A stretch of DNA of 47,624 bases from an uncultured Bacteroidales bacterium (GTDB taxonomy: Bacteria; Bacteroidota; Bacteroidia; Bacteroidales; FEN-979). The position numbers and the translations under genes are program-made. The DNA lies in assembly GCA_903828645.1 (NCBI GenBank), contig CAIKNA010000249.1, positions 1-47,624 of the forward strand, read 5' to 3'. Below, one piece after another: positions 42,785 through 47,624 of this stretch. Position 1 is the stretch's first letter. The number at the start of each line of letters is the position of its first letter. The notes beneath the pieces were generated by a model that made no database searches, had not been told where the DNA came from, and worked only from the letters and a program-made list of their open reading frames with translations.

Positions 42785-43366
42785 TTATTTATTTCCAAAC
42801 CGCTGGCAATATGAATCCAGCATGTCACTCTCGATCCCCAGTTCGTCCAGAGGAATAGGGGGCTGGACTGAAATTTCGCCAGCCATTTTAGCGATATCAT
42901 CCTTTGGCTGAAATAGTTGTGCGACCTGGTTGGTCAGGTCGACGGTTTCAACCGAAGGATCCAGGTAGTTCAGTTCCCATTTGCTGAGAATAAGGCTAAC
43001 CCCGGCAGTTTTTGCGAGTCCCGGAAGCTTGTCTTTTACAAGGGCCATCAACACTCCCATGGAGCCGTTGCTGAAAACCATCTGGTGCAGCAAATGCTGG
43101 TATGACATTGACTTCACTGAAAGTTCCCTGACCCTGGCAGTGTCATGCGCTTTTTCGGCAGAATCGCTTTTCTGTGTCATTTTGATCATTTGCTGCTTAA
43201 AAAAGTCTGACCTTGACCAGGCAAATGTCACGACTCTTGAATCATAGGTGCCGATCTTCGTGGCCGAAGATTTTTTCTGTGCCATGATGCAGGGTGAAAA
43301 AAGAGCCGTGAATAAAATTGTCATTGCAACGGTTGCCTGCAAAATTGTGCTGTTTTTTAATCTCAT
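42785..43366 (-). CDS. Predicted periplasmic protein, 193 aa
   Basis: A signal peptide (hydrophobic segment VAMTILFTALFSPCIMA) is followed by a mainly helical soluble domain. The start of the mature part, KIGTYDSRVVTFAW, resembles the OmpH/Skp-type pattern, and a charged helix (about 60-90) follows. The later segment AGVSLILSKWELNYLDPSVETVDLT is the most characteristic part; I have seen this combination as an uncharacterised family in Bacteroidota. Near the C-terminus, IPLDELGIESDM is followed by a short basic end. It precedes the three-helix membrane protein. The chaperone idea is tentative. Confidence 0.75.
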   Translation of the reverse strand: MRLKNSTILQATVAMTILFTALFSPCIMAQKKSSATKIGTYDSRVVTFAWSRSDFFKQQMIKMTQKSDSAEKAHDTARVRELSVKSMSYQHLLHQMVFSNGSMGVLMALVKDKLPGLAKTAGVSLILSKWELNYLDPSVETVDLTNQVAQLFQPKDDIAKMAGEISVQPPIPLDELGIESDMLDSYCQRFGNK

Positions 43367-43504
43367 GGTTTATTCCTCCTTTTTTTAATTGGTTATTGAA
43401 ATTTGTTTAAAATCATTCTTTTTTATAGTTTTGGTTTGGCAATGCCGGGGGTGTTTTTACATCGCGAAATTAGTCCGGGGTTGCAAATCGGATCAGAAAG
43501 AGAC

Positions 43505-43533
43505 TTGTAAATTGGTTGTAAATTGTTTTACAA
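43505..43533. promoter_or_regulatory. Direct plus inverted TTGTAAA repeats in the divergent promoter region
   Basis: TTGTAAATTG occurs at 43505-43514 and again at 43516-43525 (11-bp period). The second copy is followed by TTTTACAA, giving an inverted repeat TTGTAAA-n4-TTTACAA at 43516-43533. It lies 39-67 bp before the gene at 43572 and in the 205-bp gap between divergent genes, so it could be an operator for either. Confidence 0.5.
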
Positions 43534-43571
43534 GGGTTCTGCGTACACATTTTTAAAAAATAGATCGAATT

Positions 43572-44519
43572 TTGTCCCGGAAAGACCATACATATTTTGA
43601 AGTGTTGAAAAAAGAGATTGTAGCCATGATGCAGCAATCCTACCCGGGAATCAATCCCTCTATTTCTGAATGGAAGGGGCAGGAGATCTCCGATTTCCAG
43701 GAAGAACTTCGTCTCAAAGTAAAGGCACATATCAGTGAAAAATGGTTTTATACCCATATGAAATCAGGAAAAATCTCCGTTCCGCGCATTGACATGCTTA
43801 ATTTTTTAAGCCGTTATGCCGGTTATGAGAACTGGGATGATTTCGTTTTTAAAAACAGTGATATTGTCAAAATTGAAGAGCCGGCAACCGCCGCACCTCC
43901 CCTGGCCAACCGGTTTTTTATCATTGTACCCCTACTGGTGCTTGTCATTGTTTTCCTCTTTTATGGTTTGTTCAGGTTGTTCAACACCCGCGAATATACC
44001 TTCTGTTTTTATGACGCCGATACCCGGGAACCGATTACCAAAAGTAAAATTGAAGTCAGGATGTTGCTGGAGGGTGAATCCCCGGTAAATTATCCCTGCG
44101 GAAAAGAGGGTTGCTTTAAGTTGAAAACAGACAGGAGTAAAGTAAGATTGGTAGTATCCGCGGAATATTACCAAACCGATACGATCGTCCGCATCCTGAA
44201 AAAACTGGAATTAAATGAATCCGTTAATCTTCATGCCAATGATTATGCCCTGATGATCCATTATTTTTCGATGATGAAGGTTGACGACTGGGAAAAAAGA
44301 AAAACCCGGCTGGAGGCAATGATTGACGACGATGCCATGATTTACCAGGTTGTGAATGACAAGGAGGCGACGGGGATGGCGTTGTTCAATAAGCAGGAGT
44401 TTATCGACCGGATGACCATGCCTTCAGGAAGCCTGAAGAATATTGAAATCCTTGAATCCCGGGTGAGGAATGAGAAGATCATGTTGTTAAGATTTCGCAT
44501 TAATAACAGGAAAAGATGA
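43572..44519 (+). CDS. Membrane protein with N-terminal DNA-binding-like region, 315 aa (TTG start)
   Basis: Starts with TTG at 43572; no ATG is available until residue 19 or 20, inside what looks like a conserved helix (FEVLKKEIVAMMQQSYPGI). The N-terminal roughly 100 residues are helical and cytoplasmic (ISEWKGQEISDFQEELRLKV, IDMLNFLSRYAGYENWDDFV), in a pattern I recall as recurrent in Bacteroidota membrane proteins. One transmembrane helix spans about 113-137 (FFIIVPLLVLVIVFLFYGLF). The periplasmic part (140-315) begins with a strand-rich domain (YTFCFYDADTREPITKSKIEV) and has a helical C-terminus. It resembles one-pass signalling proteins. The following gene overlaps by 4 bp (ATGA). Function unknown. 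Confidence 0.75.
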   Translation: MSRKDHTYFEVLKKEIVAMMQQSYPGINPSISEWKGQEISDFQEELRLKVKAHISEKWFYTHMKSGKISVPRIDMLNFLSRYAGYENWDDFVFKNSDIVKIEEPATAAPPLANRFFIIVPLLVLVIVFLFYGLFRLFNTREYTFCFYDADTREPITKSKIEVRMLLEGESPVNYPCGKEGCFKLKTDRSKVRLVVSAEYYQTDTIVRILKKLELNESVNLHANDYALMIHYFSMMKVDDWEKRKTRLEAMIDDDAMIYQVVNDKEATGMALFNKQEFIDRMTMPSGSLKNIEILESRVRNEKIMLLRFRINNRKR

Positions 44520-45073
44520 AAAGGTTTTTTTATGTACCGGCACTGATTCTCCTGTACCTTTTAACCACGGCTAAAAGTTGCAACGACCGGGAGCAGCCTG
44601 ATGGTGCGCACGAGGAGGCCCGGCTGACCATTATCAAAGACAGCATCAGATCGACATTTGCCGCTGAAACGCTTTCAGTGGCATCGCTTCATGCGTTTGA
44701 AGATGCGGCTGTGAACAAGTTTTCCGATCTCTGCGATTACCAGGCCATCGTGCACGACACCTCGGTTGCACTTCCTTTCAGGGAAAAAGCACAGGAAATG
44801 ATCCGCGGGATTTTTATATCCGGGCAGGCCTCCGCTGTCCCATCATGGCATGCGGCTGATTCGATATGGGTGCAACAGCCATTACAGCGCACAGGTAATT
44901 CAATCTATAGCGGGAAACTCGGTTATACCTTCAATCCGAAGGGTCAGTCAACTCCAAATAATCAGAGTAGGGTCACCAAAGACTCCATCGATTTTTCCGT
45001 TATTAAACGGGAGAAGATTTTTGGGACAGGCAGTTTGTTGATATGGGATGTCTTTTTAGGGAAGGCCGAATAG
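44516..45073 (+). CDS. Predicted lipoprotein, 185 aa
   Basis: The start overlaps the previous stop (ATGA), so it is translationally coupled to the one-pass membrane protein. The N-terminal signal ends at a possible lipobox (TAKSC, Cys 22), followed by an acidic linker (NDREQPDGAHEEAR). The body is mixed, with a helical first half (LHAFEDAAVNKFSDLCDYQ, LPFREKAQEMIRGIF) and a strand-rich end (NSIYSGKLGYTFNPKG, GTGSLLIWDVFLGK). It is probably the periplasmic partner of the coupled protein. I recognise no family. It is convergent with the helicase gene, 11 bp apart, without a visible terminator. Confidence 0.75.
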   Translation: MKRFFYVPALILLYLLTTAKSCNDREQPDGAHEEARLTIIKDSIRSTFAAETLSVASLHAFEDAAVNKFSDLCDYQAIVHDTSVALPFREKAQEMIRGIFISGQASAVPSWHAADSIWVQQPLQRTGNSIYSGKLGYTFNPKGQSTPNNQSRVTKDSIDFSVIKREKIFGTGSLLIWDVFLGKAE

Positions 45074-45084
45074 GTCATCCGGTT

Positions 45085-47595
45085 CTATTTTTTACCAAAT
45101 GCCTTGAATAACTGTCCGAAGAGATTCAGCGCATCAGTTACAACCTTTTCATTGTCCACGGGAATTTTAAGATAGGTTTTTCCGGAAGCGGGGTCTGTGT
45201 CGACCATTGAAGATACCAGTTTTTGTGTGGCTTCAGGTGAAGAAAAAGTCCGGGCCAACCCGCTCAGAAATCCCAGACCCCCGGCAATGAGTGCAGATGG
45301 ATCGGGAGCCTCATCGCCCATTTCAGGTTTTGAAATGATTTCATCCGGTTCCGGAAATGGAACATCATCATCACCGGGAAAATCAAGGAGTAACTCTTCT
45401 CCATTTTGACTGGGAGTTTCCTGGTTTTTTGTTGTTTGCTGCAAATCATCGGCTTCAGCCTGTATATCTGTGGGAATTTGAATGCCGGCATTGACATCCG
45501 CAGGGGAAGGGGTAGTAATTTCTTCGACGGTTTTCATGAATGCCCGGAATTTGTCTTCTCCCATGAAAATGGAATCTTCGCCATTGTTCAGGATGCCATC
45601 GAAGAGGGAGCTTTTAAAATTCAGCACCCCGATCATGCGATGTTCTATGGTCCCGGTAGAAACGAAGTTGATAACAGAAACCTTGTTTTTCTGGCCATAG
45701 CGGTGTACCCGTCCGATACGTTGTTCAAGTAACGCAGGGTTCCAGGGAATATCGAGGTTGATGATCATGGAGGCCGATTGAAGGTTCAGCCCGGTGCTTC
45801 CGGCATCGGTGGATAAAAATACGCGGCAGCCGGCATCTGAATTGAAATGGTCGAACAACTCTTTCCGCTGGCGGCTGGGTACATTGCCATTCAGATAGCG
45901 GTAGCCGGTTTTGCGTGCGTCAAGCTCGCGTGCAACCAGCCGTGTCATGCGCTCCCACTGGCTGAAAACGACCACCTTTTCATTGTTTCCGTCGAGGTAT
46001 TCCTCAAGGATGTTCATCAACTCACCGATCTTGGTGTCGTGACGTGTTTGCTGATCAACAATATAGGTGCTGTCGCACACCATTCGCATCAGGTTGAGAT
46101 TGATCAGCAGCCGCTGACGGTCCTGCTCATTTAGAAAGCCAAACCTTTTCCATTTATCGGCGATTCTGGCTACGTTATTGCCAAATTCTTCATGCATTGC
46201 CATTTGCTGCTCAGTCATGGAGACAAAGAGGTTTTTATCCATGCGCTCTGGAAGTTCCGTCATCACCTCTTTTTTCGAGCGGCGGATCATGATATCCGAT
46301 AGTTTCCGGCTTACGTCATGAAGGTGGTTATACCCGACCACTCGGCCGGTTTCGTTCTTCACCGTGTAATAATCGAGAAACTGATAGTATGGGCCGAGTT
46401 TGAACGGGTCAACGAATTGAACGATGGAATAGAGCTCCTCCAGTTTGTTTTCGAGCGGGGTGCCTGTTAACACCAGTGCATAAGGAGAACGGATTTTTTT
46501 AACACTTTGGGCGATTTTTGTCTTCCAGTTCTTGATCCGCTGGGCTTCATCGAGAATCACCATGTCAAATTCCACCTGGTTGACAGCGGCAAGGTCGTGA
46601 CTTAGTGCATGGTAAGAAACGATTTTGTAAAATGCTCCTGATTCATATTGGCCCTGGCGGATATGCGGGAGTCCTTCTATGACGATAACCTCGCTTGGAG
46701 AGAATCGCTGTATTTCCGATTGCCACTGATATTTCAGGGAAGTCGGACAAACGATCAATACGCTGGATATTCCCCTTTCCTCCTTCATTAATTCAGCAAC
46801 TCCGATGGCCTGGATCGTTTTGCCCAATCCCATTTCATCGCAGATCATGCTTCGGCCGGCCTTTGCCGCGAAAAGGATTCCTTTTTGCTGGTAGGGAAAC
46901 AGTTTGGTTGTAAGGATTCCTTCAAGTTCTTCTCCGGTTGGATACCGGTCGTTGAACAATTTCAGACGGGATTGTTTTTCCCGGGTTTCGAGAATGAACT
47001 TCAGGGCATCATCGTAACAGCGAAAATCGGAATCAATAGTGCTTGCTCTCATCCGGAATTGCTCGAAATTTGCAAATCCGAAAGAGGTCAGTTTCATCTC
47101 TTTGTCAAAATACTCCCAGGCAATGTTTTTAAATTTGACCGCATGATCCGTCCCGATCCTGAGCATGACCTCCCGTTCCTTGCCATATCGCAAATAAACG
47201 GATGTGTATGGCGGAGTGTACCCTTTGGTGAGAATGGCCGCCAGCCGCGGAGTTGACTGAATCTGCAGTAAAACGGCCTCAATGTGCTTGCAGGTGCCGA
47301 GGTGGTTGGTTTTAAAATCAAGACAGGAGCAAAAGTTCATCCCAGGTTCACTGTTCCTGATCGCCACCTTGTAGGTATTCTTTGTTTCGGGGTTGTACAC
47401 CGAATAGTCGCAAAATACCGCGTGACCATCCAGCTTTTTAATGGCAAAATTCTTGCCGGTTACAAATTGTTTTCTGAGCGCGACCTGCCAGGCTTCCAGC
47501 GACAGGTCGGTTGGTTTGCGATGATATGGGACGGTTTCGGGATTTTTTTCGGTCTTCTTTTTAACAGTAATTGGTTTTGTTTTCCTGGTTTGCAT
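45085..47595 (-). CDS. SNF2-family DNA helicase/ATPase with SWIM zinc finger
   Basis: 836 residues. N-terminal SWIM zinc finger at Cys 89, Cys 91, Cys 102, His 104 (CSCLDF...GTCKHIEAVL). The SNF2 ATPase follows: Walker A DEMGLGKT at 253-260, DEAQ box at 349-352 (MVILDEAQRIKNWKTKI), VLTGTPLENKLEEL, and in the helicase C-terminal half FLSTDAGSTGLNLQSA, INLDIPWNPALLEQRIGRVHRYGQ. A long acidic, Pro-rich tail (from about residue 670) ends in a small folded-looking part (GKTYLKIPVDNEKVVTDALNLFGQL). Proteins of this type translocate along double-stranded DNA and may displace bound proteins; some belong to defence systems, but no defence gene is adjacent here. A stand-alone chromosomal role such as repair is the default reading. 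Confidence 0.92.
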   Translation of the reverse strand: MQTRKTKPITVKKKTEKNPETVPYHRKPTDLSLEAWQVALRKQFVTGKNFAIKKLDGHAVFCDYSVYNPETKNTYKVAIRNSEPGMNFCSCLDFKTNHLGTCKHIEAVLLQIQSTPRLAAILTKGYTPPYTSVYLRYGKEREVMLRIGTDHAVKFKNIAWEYFDKEMKLTSFGFANFEQFRMRASTIDSDFRCYDDALKFILETREKQSRLKLFNDRYPTGEELEGILTTKLFPYQQKGILFAAKAGRSMICDEMGLGKTIQAIGVAELMKEERGISSVLIVCPTSLKYQWQSEIQRFSPSEVIVIEGLPHIRQGQYESGAFYKIVSYHALSHDLAAVNQVEFDMVILDEAQRIKNWKTKIAQSVKKIRSPYALVLTGTPLENKLEELYSIVQFVDPFKLGPYYQFLDYYTVKNETGRVVGYNHLHDVSRKLSDIMIRRSKKEVMTELPERMDKNLFVSMTEQQMAMHEEFGNNVARIADKWKRFGFLNEQDRQRLLINLNLMRMVCDSTYIVDQQTRHDTKIGELMNILEEYLDGNNEKVVVFSQWERMTRLVARELDARKTGYRYLNGNVPSRQRKELFDHFNSDAGCRVFLSTDAGSTGLNLQSASMIINLDIPWNPALLEQRIGRVHRYGQKNKVSVINFVSTGTIEHRMIGVLNFKSSLFDGILNNGEDSIFMGEDKFRAFMKTVEEITTPSPADVNAGIQIPTDIQAEADDLQQTTKNQETPSQNGEELLLDFPGDDDVPFPEPDEIISKPEMGDEAPDPSALIAGGLGFLSGLARTFSSPEATQKLVSSMVDTDPASGKTYLKIPVDNEKVVTDALNLFGQLFKAFGKK

Positions 47596-47624
47596 GATAC
47601 ATTCATTATTTCACGAAGATCCAC

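Noticed and set aside
45085-47595. Anti-phage defence system around the SNF2 helicase
   Set aside because: SNF2 helicases occur in defence islands, but here no nuclease, methyltransferase or other effector is adjacent, so there is no support.
1-47624. tRNA, rRNA, insertion sequences, prophage or integrase genes
   Set aside because: I read the intergenic regions on both strands and found no cloverleaf-like segments, conserved rRNA stretches or transposase/integrase motifs. Small non-coding RNAs cannot be excluded by eye.

Overview
The window comes from a member of the Bacteroidota, most likely an anaerobic or facultative Bacteroidales-type lineage. The sequence signs are: two very large secreted proteins and one smaller one ending in type IX secretion (T9SS) type A sorting domains; an ExbB-ExbD-ExbD-TonB cluster with the TonB N-terminus typical of the phylum; TAnnTTTG -7 promoter boxes; weak Shine-Dalgarno sequences; TPR-HTH regulators; and many short palindromic or AT-rich repeats. 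No rRNA, tRNA, CRISPR array, transposase or phage gene was found.

Layout: (1) 1-3556, the end of a complex I operon (nuoM cut by the left edge, then nuoN), then two small unknown genes. (2) 3560-9450, a PstS-like phosphate-binding lipoprotein, a TPR protein, ExbB, two ExbDs and TonB, closed by a strong two-way terminator. (3) 9595-12807, two minus-strand envelope proteins of unusual composition: a formylglycine-generating-enzyme fold fused to an OmpA domain, and an S1/P1-nuclease/phospholipase-C-type zinc domain with a large C-terminal extension. (4) 12858-20842, a tightly packed minus-strand signalling operon: a 1282-residue hybrid kinase with three receivers, a CheB-CheR fusion without receiver, and two tandem receiver-histidine kinases. 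(5) 20843-23003, a regulatory interval with seven 11-bp phased repeats, then a membrane TPR-HTH regulator. (6) 23273-33952, a 58-residue acidic protein followed by two giant beta-helix T9SS substrates of 1520 and 1951 residues. (7) 34415-41287, hdrC-hdrB-hdrA-flxD-flxC-flxB-flxA, a complete HdrABC-FlxABCD flavin-based electron bifurcation complex. (8) 41309-45073, a FISUMP/T9SS protein and several small membrane or periplasmic proteins of unknown role. (9) 45085-47595, an SNF2 helicase with a SWIM zinc finger.

How the genes fit together: the energy genes (Nuo membrane arm and the Flx-Hdr complex) point to NADH and ferredoxin handling with a thiol/disulfide acceptor. The TonB cluster powers outer membrane uptake and is physically linked to a phosphate-binding protein. 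The middle of the window is a dense two-component and chemotaxis-like signalling block next to secreted surface proteins.

The observations I would follow first are the Flx-Hdr operon in an unexpected phylum in exactly mirrored gene order, with two repeat elements apparently absorbed in frame into flxC and flxB; the seven-unit 11-bp operator-like array at 21097-21173; and the CheB-CheR protein coupled to a hybrid kinase with a Glu/Gln-rich repeated coiled coil. All functional calls come from reading motifs by eye; no database search was run.
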